Shown one piece after another: positions 7,652 through 15,948 of a stretch of 64,000 nucleotides of DNA. The position numbers and the translations under genes are program-made. This DNA comes from Candidatus Neomarinimicrobiota bacterium (lineage in GTDB: Bacteria > Fidelibacterota > JAANXI01), in contig JAIPJS010000004.1 in the NCBI GenBank assembly GCA_021734025.1, forward strand, positions 62,001 through 126,000. The letters are read 5' to 3'. Below the pieces are notes generated by a model that was given only the letters and a program-made list of their open reading frames with translations, was not told the origin of the DNA and made no database searches. Each line of letters starts with the position of its first letter. Position 1 is the stretch's first letter.

Positions 7652-9916
7652 TTATTTTTCTGCGGTGAGCGCGGTTGAAAACTCCGGCAGGTGTTCCCGT
7701 AAGAATTGGTCGAATACGGATGTCCCGTGGAGATTCCGGAGCAGGGGATCAACGGCGACAAACGGCAGCCAGGGATCGTTTTCATCCACCGCCTTTTGAA
7801 GGTTTGCCAGCGATTCTTCCCTGCGTTCCAGTGCACAGTAAATCCGGGCAAGTCCGACGCCGGAGACGAAATCGGTATCCGGCCTCTTCTGCAATTCATC
7901 AAGTATTCCCAGTGAAGAATCCTCCTCTCCGGTCACCGCCAGGCCAAATGCCTTGCCGATGGCGCAAAATGCGGAGTTTGGCGACAGTTTCATCGCCTGA
8001 TCAAACGACTGCAGTGCCTGGTAGTACTCGCCGACCTGCGCACTGGCGTATCCATGGTAGACATGTACAGTCGGAAGTTTAGGGTTGGCGGTAGCCGCAT
8101 CTGCAAAGCGTCGTACCGCCTCCTGATATTCCCGTCGGTAAAAGTGCGCCTTTCCTGCCACAATATTTGCCAGGACGGTGCGGGGATGACGCTCCCGGAC
8201 AGCCTGGGCATATTCCAGCGCCTCGTCCCGGCGTTTAAAACAGATCAGCAACATAGCATAATTGTGCATGGCAAAAGCCAGTCCCGGCTCAATCTCCAGC
8301 GACTGTTTGTATCGCATCTCGGCTTCCGACCAGTTATTGCGATACCGATGCTGAATAGCCGCGAGAACGGCCTGGGCATTGGCCGAATGCTTGTTTCGCT
8401 CCAGTGCTGTGTTCACCGCTTCCTCAGCATCCGGTAGTATTTCACCGGGCGGAATATCAAAATCTCCGGTCCCCAGCCAAAACATGGATTTTGCCAGCGC
8501 AGTATGGGCCTCAACGAAGTCGGGATCTTCCTTCACCGCGTATTGAAAATGGTAGACGCTTTCAAACAGCGCCTCTTTCAGGTACAGGTGGCTCTGGTAT
8601 TTCCCATTGAGATATGCATCGTACGCTTGAATCGAGGTGGTCGGAGGCCGGGTGACTTTTTGCTTTTCCCTGCCGTCGATCTCTACGCCCAGCTGCTCAA
8701 GGATGGCCAGGCAGATCTCCTCCTTGATTTCGAGGATTTCCTCCAGAGGACGGTCATATCGTTCCGCCCAGAGATGGTTTCCGTCGAGCACGTTGATCAG
8801 TTGAGTCGTGATTTTCAGTCGGTCATCTGTCTGGCGTACAGCCCCTTCCAATAGAGCTTCGGCCTTCAGCTCTTTACCAAGATCCCGGATGTCCTCGTGC
8901 TTCTCCCGGGCGTCCAGCACGATGCTGTGCGGGGTAACCGTCAGTCCAGCAATTCGCGACAGGGTATCTCTGATATCCTGACTGAACCCTTCGCAGAGAT
9001 ACTCTTTCTCCGGCTCCATGCTCATGTTAAAAAACGGCATAATTGCCAGCGCCACCGGCGCATCGATCCCCTGTATTTGTTTCTTTTTATTAACTGACAG
9101 TTCAAACTGCTGGGTCAGCGACCAGAGATCGTTCAGCAGATCTTCCATCTGCTGGTATCGGCGCCCGGGATTTTTCTGCAGGGCAGTTTCAATAACCCGC
9201 GCGAGCTCCCCGGGGATTTCCGGCCGGAGTGTCCCGACCGGTTCCGGATCGGTATTCAGAATGGAGTACATCATCGCCTGCTCGTAAACGCCCTGAAACG
9301 GGACATCACCGGTCAACATTTCGTACAGGATCGCGCCCAGCGCCCAGATATCCGTCCGGCCGTCCCCCTTGTCGCCGGTAATCTGCTCCGGCGCCATATA
9401 GGCCGCGGTGCCCATGATTCCGGCTTTCTGAGCGAGGGAATCCTCCGCAACCTTCGCCAGACCAAAGTCCACAATTTTGGCCACGCCTTCCGGGGTGACG
9501 ATGATATTGGCCGGCTTCACGTCTCTGTGGACGATCCCCTGCTTATGCGCCTTCGCCAGTCCCCGGCCAATCTGCATGGCAATATCCACGGCGTTTTCAA
9601 TCTTTAAAGGATTCTCTCCAAGGATTTCCTTCAGCGTTTTGCCTTCATAGTGCGCCATACAGATGAACAGCTGACCGCTTTCAGTTTCATCAATTTCATG
9701 GATGGTGCAAATATTCGGGTGATCCAGCGACGAGGCCGCCCGCGCCTCGTGGATCAGGCGATCCTTGGCCTCGGCATCTTTGGTGAGCTGAGGCGGCAGA
9801 AACTTCAGGGCGACGTCCCGCTCCAGTTTGGTATCTCTGGCGCGATACACCACGCCCATACCGCCTCCGCCGACGTTTTGGAGGATACGATAATGGGAGA
9901 CGACTTCACCTATCAT
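7652..9916 (-). CDS. Ser/Thr protein kinase with TolB-like and TPR domains
   Basis: Hanks-type Ser/Thr kinase. Visible landmarks are the glycine loop GGGGMGVVY (about residues 17-24), catalytic Lys38 in ALKFL, HRDVKPAN from residue 130, and DFG at 150-152. The kinase domain ends near residue 280. A FlgO/TolB-like segment follows (about 290-410, starting LAIMPFFNMS), then a long TPR array to the C-terminus (about 430-740) for protein contacts. No transmembrane helix is obvious, so it is likely cytoplasmic. Its ATG overlaps the stop of the GAF-PP2C phosphatase gene upstream by four bases. Kinase and phosphatase are therefore made together and may oppose each other on the same target, which is inference. 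Confidence 0.9.
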   Translation of the reverse strand: MIGEVVSHYRILQNVGGGGMGVVYRARDTKLERDVALKFLPPQLTKDAEAKDRLIHEARAASSLDHPNICTIHEIDETESGQLFICMAHYEGKTLKEILGENPLKIENAVDIAMQIGRGLAKAHKQGIVHRDVKPANIIVTPEGVAKIVDFGLAKVAEDSLAQKAGIMGTAAYMAPEQITGDKGDGRTDIWALGAILYEMLTGDVPFQGVYEQAMMYSILNTDPEPVGTLRPEIPGELARVIETALQKNPGRRYQQMEDLLNDLWSLTQQFELSVNKKKQIQGIDAPVALAIMPFFNMSMEPEKEYLCEGFSQDIRDTLSRIAGLTVTPHSIVLDAREKHEDIRDLGKELKAEALLEGAVRQTDDRLKITTQLINVLDGNHLWAERYDRPLEEILEIKEEICLAILEQLGVEIDGREKQKVTRPPTTSIQAYDAYLNGKYQSHLYLKEALFESVYHFQYAVKEDPDFVEAHTALAKSMFWLGTGDFDIPPGEILPDAEEAVNTALERNKHSANAQAVLAAIQHRYRNNWSEAEMRYKQSLEIEPGLAFAMHNYAMLLICFKRRDEALEYAQAVRERHPRTVLANIVAGKAHFYRREYQEAVRRFADAATANPKLPTVHVYHGYASAQVGEYYQALQSFDQAMKLSPNSAFCAIGKAFGLAVTGEEDSSLGILDELQKRPDTDFVSGVGLARIYCALERREESLANLQKAVDENDPWLPFVAVDPLLRNLHGTSVFDQFLREHLPEFSTALTAEK

Positions 9917-11190
9917 GTCTTTTCACGCCTGATGACCAGCAGGGTCATGTCATCCAATTGGGGGGCATCTCCCACAAATTTTTGAATAGACTCAATAACA
10001 ACCTCGATGAGTTCCTCAGCGGATTTCGTATGGTGCTTTTTCAGCGCTTCCTCGAACCGATCTTCGCCGAAGTGCTCTTCCTCCTCATTCATGGCGTCGG
10101 TAATGCCATCGGAGTAGATCACCAGCGAATCGCCAGGCGCAAAGTCGAGCATCTCCTCCTCGTAGGTGGCGTCCTCCCGGAAACCCAGGATTGTCCCGCC
10201 GGTGTTTAACCGCCGCACCTGCAAATTCCCAGAGATTAAAAAGGGCGGTTCGTGTCCCGCCTTGGAATATTCAATGTGATTTTTTTCCGCATCCAGGATA
10301 ACGTAAAACAGTGTCGCAAATTTTTGGAGATCCGTGCTGCGATACAGGAGTAAGTTGGAGCGTTCCAGGCATTCTTTGCAGGAATGGCCAAACAGTGTCT
10401 GGCTCCGGAGCGTCGCCTGGAGGTTGGCCATGAGCAGTGAAGCCGGAATACCCTTGCCGGAAATATCTCCCAGACAGAACGCCCAGCGATGCTCGTTTAT
10501 CCGGATAAAATCGTAATAATCGCCGCCGACTTTTTTCGCTGGGATACTTATCCCCGCGATGTCGTATCCGGGGATGTCCGGATTGGATTTCGGCAGCAGA
10601 TTCACCTGGATATCCCGCGCCACCCGGAGATCTTCTTCCATGCGTATCAGCTCCTGCTCCTCTTCGTAGAGGCGGGCGTTCTCAATCACCTGCGCAGACT
10701 GCGCCGCAATGATAGAGAGCAGCCGCTGATCTTCCTTGGTGAATCCTTCTTCACCCTGTTTATTGAAGATAATGAGGATCCCCATCATCTCGCCCTGTAA
10801 CCGTAACGGTACACCGAGTATCGACCGGATAGGAAACTCGTCATGCTGCCGGCTGACGAACCGGCTGTCGCTCTCGAAATCGTTGACCAACAGCGGTTGT
10901 TGATTTTGGATCATCCAGCCCGAAAGCTGCACGCCCAGGTGATACGGCATGGACTCCGCAGAGGCATCCGCCTGCCGGATCATGGTCTGGAACGGTTTGT
11001 CCTTATCTTCATCGTCCAGCAACATCACCGCTCCCTGCTCCACCTGGAAATGCTTCACACACTTCAGGACGATGAGTTCGATGACCTCGTCCAGTTCATT
11101 TACCGAGCTGATGGCAGTGGCGATGTCGTTCAGGACGCCCAGTTCCTGGACGGCCGCGCGGAGCTGTTGAATTTCGGTCTGGTTATTCAC
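9913..11190 (-). CDS. GAF-domain PP2C-type (SpoIIE/RsbU-like) phosphatase
   Basis: Signalling phosphatase of 425 residues. A GAF sensor domain covers about residues 20-175 (VPLRLQGEMMGILIIFNK). A short coiled segment follows, with the RsbU-type linker (LRVARDIQVNLLPKS). The PP2C/SpoIIE catalytic domain occupies about 200-420, with KVGGDYYDF, GDISGKGIPA, YSDGITDAMN and the closing QLDDMTLLVI. Such enzymes dephosphorylate anti-sigma antagonist or other phosphoproteins. The start is a GTG at 11190. It is the first gene of a two-gene operon with the TPR kinase. Confidence 0.9.
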   Translation of the reverse strand: MNNQTEIQQLRAAVQELGVLNDIATAISSVNELDEVIELIVLKCVKHFQVEQGAVMLLDDEDKDKPFQTMIRQADASAESMPYHLGVQLSGWMIQNQQPLLVNDFESDSRFVSRQHDEFPIRSILGVPLRLQGEMMGILIIFNKQGEEGFTKEDQRLLSIIAAQSAQVIENARLYEEEQELIRMEEDLRVARDIQVNLLPKSNPDIPGYDIAGISIPAKKVGGDYYDFIRINEHRWAFCLGDISGKGIPASLLMANLQATLRSQTLFGHSCKECLERSNLLLYRSTDLQKFATLFYVILDAEKNHIEYSKAGHEPPFLISGNLQVRRLNTGGTILGFREDATYEEEMLDFAPGDSLVIYSDGITDAMNEEEEHFGEDRFEEALKKHHTKSAEELIEVVIESIQKFVGDAPQLDDMTLLVIRREKT

Positions 11191-11783
11191 TATCGAATCC
11201 GTTTCTTCCCGTCATTTCACCTGAATACCCCGTACAAGCCAGCGTACCTGATAAAAATAATCTCTGAGTGAACTTAATAATAGAAAAGGTCTCAACTGCA
11301 TGCAATATGAATTAGATTTCTATGAACCCTACGGTACTAATTGTTGATAAGGAGCTCCCCGGCTTTACAGCCAGGGTTCCTGCTTTGACTCCGCCATTAG
11401 GCGGAGTCTGGGCGGAATCCCGCCCAGAAAACCATACACCCACGTGGTCACACATCGGGATAAAATTGTTCACACCGGATTAACTTTGGAATTTTCAGGT
11501 AGAGACGTAGCAAGGATGGCGTGTGAGAATGCCAATTTAAGAGTTTTTTTCTCACGAGTTTTAAAAATTACTGTCCGGAAACACATATTTTAACTTATTG
11601 ATATTATTGCATGTAGAGACGTTCCATGGAACGTCTCTACTGGGAGAGCAATCTTATGCCAACCGTTTAATTTTTCCTTGTATCTTAATTTTCACACTGC
11701 TTCCAAACTACGTTTCTACACCGCAATAATGGAGGGTCCGATACAAATTACCCATGCTATGTTCATAGTCTATATCTCAGAAT
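11191..11783. other. Intergenic with hairpin repeats
   Basis: No gene seen. Two adjacent hairpins, GACTCCGCC-ATTA-GGCGGAGTC and TGGGCGG-AATC-CCGCCCAG, occupy about 11389-11428. A GTAGAGAC-containing half element is near 11501, and a complete GTAGAGAC palindrome is at 11613-11640. Confidence 0.5.
11613..11640. repeat. GTAGAGAC palindrome (family copy)
   Basis: A 28-bp perfect palindrome with arms GTAGAGACGT/ACGTCTCTAC and centre TCCATGGA. It is the same family as the palindromes that pepper the cas operon (30852-39216). Confidence 0.9.
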
Positions 11784-12098
11784 TCAGTCCATATGGAACA
11801 CTTCCTCCAGCGGAACGGTCACCGGGGAATTGTCAGGATTCGTCTCCATAATATCCGCCATAAAATCCCACCACTTCTGCACGACTTCCGTTTCGCCAAG
11901 ATCCTGTGATCCCTGATCTCCGGACACTTTTTGGACGGCGAATAAAATGTTGGTCTCTTCATCCAGAAAGATGGAATAGTCGCTGATACCGGCGTCTTTA
12001 AGCAGTTGTTTCAGCTCCGGCCAGATCGCCGCGTGGCGTTTTTCGTATTCTTCCTTGCAGCCAGATTTGAGTTTCATCTTAAATGCTTGGCGTTGCAT
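11784..12098 (-). CDS. rhaM: L-rhamnose mutarotase
   Basis: Small cytoplasmic enzyme interconverting alpha and beta anomers of L-rhamnose. The 104 residues match the family throughout: [13 protein letters not shown] at the start, the HAAIWPEL histidine segment, [11 protein letters not shown], and the C-terminal [15 protein letters not shown] site lies six bases upstream of the ATG (12098). No other rhamnose catabolic gene adjoins it. Together with other sugar-related genes in the window (sialate O-acetylesterase, DUF6807, BNR protein) it suggests use of plant or algal polysaccharides. Confidence 0.92.
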   Translation of the reverse strand: MQRQAFKMKLKSGCKEEYEKRHAAIWPELKQLLKDAGISDYSIFLDEETNILFAVQKVSGDQGSQDLGETEVVQKWWDFMADIMETNPDNSPVTVPLEEVFHMD

Positions 12099-12945
12099 AG
12101 TCGCCTCCAGGGTTATAAGAGCAATTGGTCGGCACCATTATTTTACAAAAATACAGGTGCTATTGACAGAGATTGAATAATCCAAACATCCTGAGCGATC
12201 CCCCTTGGCGGGAGAGCCGTCCCAACGGGATCCCCGTGGGGAAGGATCTGGTCAATTCACTCCTGAACGTGCCTTTACGAGATCCCTCCGTTCGCTCCGC
12301 TCAGTCGGGATGACGCGTTATTTCTATTCATTCTAGGACAAAAGCAACACTAGTCATCCTGAGCGACCCCGATTCATCGGGGGAGCCGAAGGATCTCGTG
12401 AGTTACACTCCGAAAGGTCATTCACGAGATCCCTCCGCTCATCCGGCAGCAGCCGGATTCGGTCGGGATGACTCAATGTTAACTTTTACTTGATAGTATT
12501 AAAACGCCAGCCATCCTCAGCACTATCCGGGAGCCGCCGGATGAAATCGAGGTTCTCGCTCTTCAATCGATTTCGGGCTTCTCATGGTATTTCCACGTCA
12601 CGGACGGGCGGGTAAAAAAACTAAAGAATCGCCCAATGCCCGTTTTTTTCTTGACAAAAAACGGGCAGCCTCATAGAGATCCCTGCGGGAAAAAAATCAA
12701 GCCCCCACGGGATCTCTGCGGGGGAGGGAACTCGTAATTTTACCCCAGGAGTATCCCAAGCAAGATTCCTCAATTCCACTCCGTTCCGCTGGGAATGACT
12801 GATTCGTAGTCTAGGGGCAAAGCTTCAGTCATCCTGAGCGAAAGCCCGGAGGGCTGAAGCCGATGGATCTCGATCTCTTACCTCTGAACATTGAATTTAC
12901 GGGATTCCTCCACTCACTTACACTCGGTCGGAATTACTTACTTGC
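12099..12945. repeat. Gene-free stretch of inverted-repeat elements
   Basis: No gene seen. The stretch contains at least three copies of a dispersed element. Its left part reads TCATCCTGAGCGA..GGATCTCGTGA and its right part reads CACGAGATCCCTCCG..TCGGGATGACT; copies are at about 12186-12313, 12355-12472 and 12827-12935. Related copies lie at 14700-14937, 53815-53925, 53957-54240 and 61480-61675. A perfect TGCCCGTTTTTT/AAAAAACGGGCA inverted repeat is at about 12636-12668. Confidence 0.7.
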
Positions 12946-13488
12946 CTACTCTGACATCCGCTGCAACTCCATCCCCAGGAACTGTCGCCAGGTTTCGCCG
13001 TCCCGGGAGTATTCCCCGGTTTCCGTCCATGTATTCTTTGTAACAATTGTGGTATACCGGATGGTACCGTCACGGCCGTCTTCGAACCACCAGATGAACT
13101 GTCCGGTGCTGTCCAGTTTGGCACTAGCCGTGGTCGATTGTCCTGTAGCCAGATAGGATTGAAGCGTAAACTCTCCGGGAGATTTTCCGGCAGAGATAAT
13201 CCCAAATGCCTGATGGACTTTTCGTTCCTCAGGGGTTTTGCCCTCGCCTTCAATTACGAGAATAGTGTTATCCAATTTCCATTCCACTAACTCCGTCTGG
13301 GTGAACTCGTTCTTCTCCCCGTTTCGCATCATCATCCAGCCGTCGCCCTGCCACTCTCCGGCGAAGTGACTGAGTTTTTCCATGCTTTCGTCCTGCGAAG
13401 GCATGCCTTCCTGGGCAAACCCGACCGCTCCCATCAAGAGCAGGCAGAACAGCATACAGCCTGTTTTATAGACTCTCTTTTTTTCCAC
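12946..13488 (-). CDS. Secreted DUF1579-like hypothetical protein
   Basis: Predicted exported protein of 180 residues with a signal peptide (about residues 1-25, ending GFAQ). The mature part (LSHFAGEWQGDGWM, WKLDNTILVIEGEG, YTTIVTKNTWTETGEYSRDG) resembles the lipocalin-like DUF1579 family. A function is not known. The start is a GTG at 13488 with an AAAGGA site just upstream. It lies downstream of the regulator/membrane pair on the same strand, separated by about 60 bp, and could belong to the same transcript. Confidence 0.72.
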   Translation of the reverse strand: MEKKRVYKTGCMLFCLLLMGAVGFAQEGMPSQDESMEKLSHFAGEWQGDGWMMMRNGEKNEFTQTELVEWKLDNTILVIEGEGKTPEERKVHQAFGIISAGKSPGEFTLQSYLATGQSTTASAKLDSTGQFIWWFEDGRDGTIRYTTIVTKNTWTETGEYSRDGETWRQFLGMELQRMSE

Positions 13489-13550
13489 TTTGGATCCTTT
13501 CTGTTTTGTGTTGTATTCGTACCTGGCATATCAGCTGTAGCGAAAAACGA

Positions 13551-13865
13551 TCACTCCTTCTCGCATCCAACATCGCCGGGATGGAGGTACTGTTCTATGG
13601 TTTCTACATAACGTTTGAAGGCTTCCCGGCCCTTGTCAGTCATGGTGCAGGAAGTTCTCGGACGTTTGCCCACGAATGATTTGTGGATTTCGATATATCC
13701 GGCGTCTTCCAGCTTGGAGAGATGCACACTCAGATTCCCATCGGAGGTATCGATTGCTTCCTTCAGGAAGTTAAAATCCGCCTCCTTCACCGAGATTAGC
13801 GCCGACAGAATCGCCAGGCGTACCGGCGCATGGATCAGCCGATCCGGTTCGTCATACTGCTTCAT
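13551..13865 (-). CDS. Winged-helix transcriptional regulator (MarR/ArsR-like, HTH_34 type)
   Basis: DNA-binding regulator of about 104 residues. The N-terminal helix pair (HAPVRLAILSALI), the recognition region (SDGNLSVHLSKLEDAGYIEIHKS) and the wing (GKRPRTSCTMTDKGREAF) are those of one-domain winged-helix regulators. I chose the ATG at 13865 because AGGTGAA sits just before it; a GTG nine bases upstream is the alternative. It overlaps the end of the membrane protein gene. Such regulators usually control the operon they sit in, and the tandem 18-bp repeats at 14447-14494 are good candidate sites. Confidence 0.85.
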   Translation of the reverse strand: MKQYDEPDRLIHAPVRLAILSALISVKEADFNFLKEAIDTSDGNLSVHLSKLEDAGYIEIHKSFVGKRPRTSCTMTDKGREAFKRYVETIEQYLHPGDVGCEKE

Positions 13866-14433
13866 GGCTTTCACCTGCGTAACGTTTGATGGCGTAGCCG
13901 GGCACCAGGTAACCCGGGATTATAGTCACTCCCATGATGAGTGTATGGTATTGGGCAGGCATAAACATGGCCACAACGGCGCCAACCCCCCAGATAATGC
14001 CTGCGTACTGCATCACCCGGTATTCGATAACCCGACCGGTTACAAATGTGGCAATTCCGGCCAGAATCGAAATAGTGGGGACTAACGAGTCATAAGAGAT
14101 CCCACCAAACATCACTCCCACAAATGCCACCAGAAGAATACTTATTCCACACGCTTGCCAGACACTGGAAATCGCCGAGTCTACATAGGTCGTTACGCCT
14201 GATTTCTCCCGGTTCCGGCTTTGCATAAGCACGGTAATAATTGCGCCGAATGCAGTCACTCCGCTCCAAAGCACCCAGGAATACTGCGCTGCGTGCAGAT
14301 ATTCCAGTGCGTATTGGGCAATACAGGCAAATAAAATCAACCAGCCCCAGAGCAGGAAATACCCGCCGGAACCGGCAGCGCGACGTCGGGTCTTCTCGAT
14401 CATCTCATGAATAATTTCGATGCGATCTTCCAT
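13852..14433 (-). CDS. Multi-pass membrane protein, regulator-linked
   Basis: Unrecognised integral membrane protein of about 193 residues. After a short charged N-terminus (MEDRIEIIHEMIEKTRRRAAG) it has five or six hydrophobic helices, and it ends in a basic tail. I prefer the ATG at 14433, which is preceded by GAAGGGAAAA; a GTG at 14448 would extend it by five residues. The gene overlaps the following winged-helix regulator by 14 bp. Pairs of this kind are common in Bacteroidota-type genomes, and the membrane protein may be the regulated target. Function unknown. Confidence 0.75.
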   Translation of the reverse strand: MEDRIEIIHEMIEKTRRRAAGSGGYFLLWGWLILFACIAQYALEYLHAAQYSWVLWSGVTAFGAIITVLMQSRNREKSGVTTYVDSAISSVWQACGISILLVAFVGVMFGGISYDSLVPTISILAGIATFVTGRVIEYRVMQYAGIIWGVGAVVAMFMPAQYHTLIMGVTIIPGYLVPGYAIKRYAGESHEAV

Positions 14434-14446
14434 TGATTTTCCCTTC

Positions 14447-14523
14447 ACTTTGTTTCATTTATTAACTTTGTTTCATTTATTAACTTTGTTTCATAAAGTT
14501 ATCTGCTAAATTGAAATAGTCAA
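14447..14523 (-). promoter_or_regulatory. Promoter with three 18-bp tandem repeats upstream of regulator operon
   Basis: On the minus strand TTGACT (14523-14518) and TAACTT (14501-14496) are spaced by 16 bp, a plausible promoter. Just downstream, three direct repeats with an 18-bp period start at 14447, 14465 and 14483 on the plus strand (unit ACTTTGTTTCATTTATTA, the last one partial). They lie between the likely transcription start and the membrane protein start codon. They are probable binding sites for the operon's own winged-helix regulator. Confidence 0.6.
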
Positions 14524-15025
14524 GTAAAAAATGGGCAATTTTAGGTCGTACTAAATCAGGTGAGCTCATGGGGAGCCTGTGGGAGATGGATTTCGATGGT
14601 TGAAGACCTTGTTTTCCATAGAGAAGAATTTCCCGCCACCGATTCCGCCAATGCGGGAACCGGTGTTGGAGGGCTACCTCGGGGACAGCCCCTTTCCTCA
14701 TAGAGATCCCTTTGGGACAGGGGTCAGCGACCCTGAAAGGGGCAAAAACACGAAGAAGGATCTGGCAATTTCACCCGGTGGTCGCTTCACGAGATCCCTC
14801 CATTCGCTACGCTCAGTCGGGATGACTCGATTTTTTTACTCGTTCTAGGACGAACGCAACACTAGTCATCCTGAGCGACCCCGATTCATCGGGGAGCCGC
14901 CCCAACGGGATCCCTACGGGGAAGGATCTCGTACTTTCAACCTCCGGGCTGTTCGGTCATGTAGTTCTATGATAAAAAAAACCGCCACCGACGCTGGGAG
15001 CGGTCGGCGGCGGGAGGTACCAATC
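14524..15025. other. Gene-free stretch with inverted repeats
   Basis: No gene seen. Contains two copies of the TCATCCTGAGCGA/GGATCTCG element (about 14700-14835 and 14867-14937), a GGGATCCC mini-palindrome at 14900-14922, and the terminator of the SRPBCC gene at 14973-15010. Confidence 0.5.
14973..15010 (-). terminator. Rho-independent terminator of SRPBCC gene
   Basis: On the minus strand a strong stem (CCGCCGACCGCT pairing with AGCGTCGGTGGCGG around a CCC loop) is followed by a run of eight T. It lies 16 bases past the stop of the gene at 15026-15613. Confidence 0.8.
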
Positions 15026-15613
15026 CTAAAACAACGCTTTCAGTGCAGCCTTCCACCGTGTCCGCATCTCCTCGCGCAGTTCCTGACTGGGAATTTTCTC
15101 CTGGTGGAAGCTAACGGTGACTTTTTCTTCCCATTTCGGAATAACGCGAATCTGAAGTGTGGATGCCTCCGGCCAGTCCGGCGGTTGCCACGTGAGCCGG
15201 ATGTGTTCGTCGTTTACCACCCGGACTTCGCCGGTAATTCCTCCCGCGGTTTCGTAGGTTTCACCTTCGGCGAGGACGAATCCGGGGCTTTCTCCGAGCC
15301 ACTGCTGCAACCCGTCCTGAGAAAGCAATCGCTCCCAGGTGTCCCCTTCGGATAGATGGACGGTTTTCTGCACTCCGATCTGGAAGGTACCTTCGGCAGT
15401 CTGCCCGACTTTCCGCCGGCCGGTCTCCTTTTCGTAGCGATTGGTAATAGTCTGGCTCCACCAGTGAGAGACCCCATGCTCGTTTCGCAGCCAGGCGGCG
15501 ATCTCTTTATGTGGTTTATCGGCCACGGCACTCCCCGACAGGATCTGCATCCATACGTCCCAGCGTCTGCCGGTGGCTTCGTTTACAGCGTCGTCGGAAA
15601 TTTCGCGTGTCAT
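15026..15613 (-). CDS. SRPBCC-fold protein with N-terminal DUF4287-like segment
   Basis: Soluble protein of 195 residues. The N-terminal 70 residues (RRWDVWMQIL, HKEIAAWLRNEHGVSHWWSQTITNRYEKETGRR) resemble the DUF4287 helical segment. The rest reads as an AHSA1/START-like SRPBCC domain (ERLLSQDGLQQWLGESPGF, VRVVNDEHIRLTW, KVTVSFHQEKI). This fold usually binds small hydrophobic ligands; none can be assigned. The gene is followed by a strong terminator, so it is a single-gene unit. Confidence 0.8.
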   Translation of the reverse strand: MTREISDDAVNEATGRRWDVWMQILSGSAVADKPHKEIAAWLRNEHGVSHWWSQTITNRYEKETGRRKVGQTAEGTFQIGVQKTVHLSEGDTWERLLSQDGLQQWLGESPGFVLAEGETYETAGGITGEVRVVNDEHIRLTWQPPDWPEASTLQIRVIPKWEEKVTVSFHQEKIPSQELREEMRTRWKAALKALF

Positions 15614-15948
15614 GGTTTATTCCAGTGTTATAGTGTTCGGGTGTTCGAGTGTTCAGGTTAAACAACAGTGCTACAATGTTACTGTGTTATAGTTACGCGC
15701 TTTTTCTTACTCTTACTCGTAATTTGTGTTGATTGTGCCTTAATTATTAATTGTGTGTTGGCCTAAACCTTAAATCTTTTAATTTGACTTGTGGCTTTAG
15801 AACAATCAACCACGAACAATTTTTCCTTTTTTCTTTTCCCCTCTCCGATTTCCTTCATCCGCCCCAACAAGATGCCGTTTTGCTCAACAATCCCCACTCA
15901 CTTTATACCCCTATACCCTTATACCCTTATACCCTTATACCCATATAC
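15614..15948. other. Intergenic with 10-bp tandem repeat
   Basis: No gene seen. Low-complexity GTGTTATAGTGTTCGGGTG-type sequence lies at 15630-15690. A tandem array of the unit ATACCCTT (about 10-bp period) fills 15902-15948, right beside the stop codon of the sialate O-acetylesterase. The same tandem motif recurs near 27003-27035 and 27463-27495. Confidence 0.5.

Noticed and set aside
12636-12668. TGCCCGTTTTTT/AAAAAACGGGCA inverted repeat as a terminator
   Set aside because: The T-run lies inside the stem loop rather than after a GC stem, so it does not have terminator layout; kept only as part of the repeat region.
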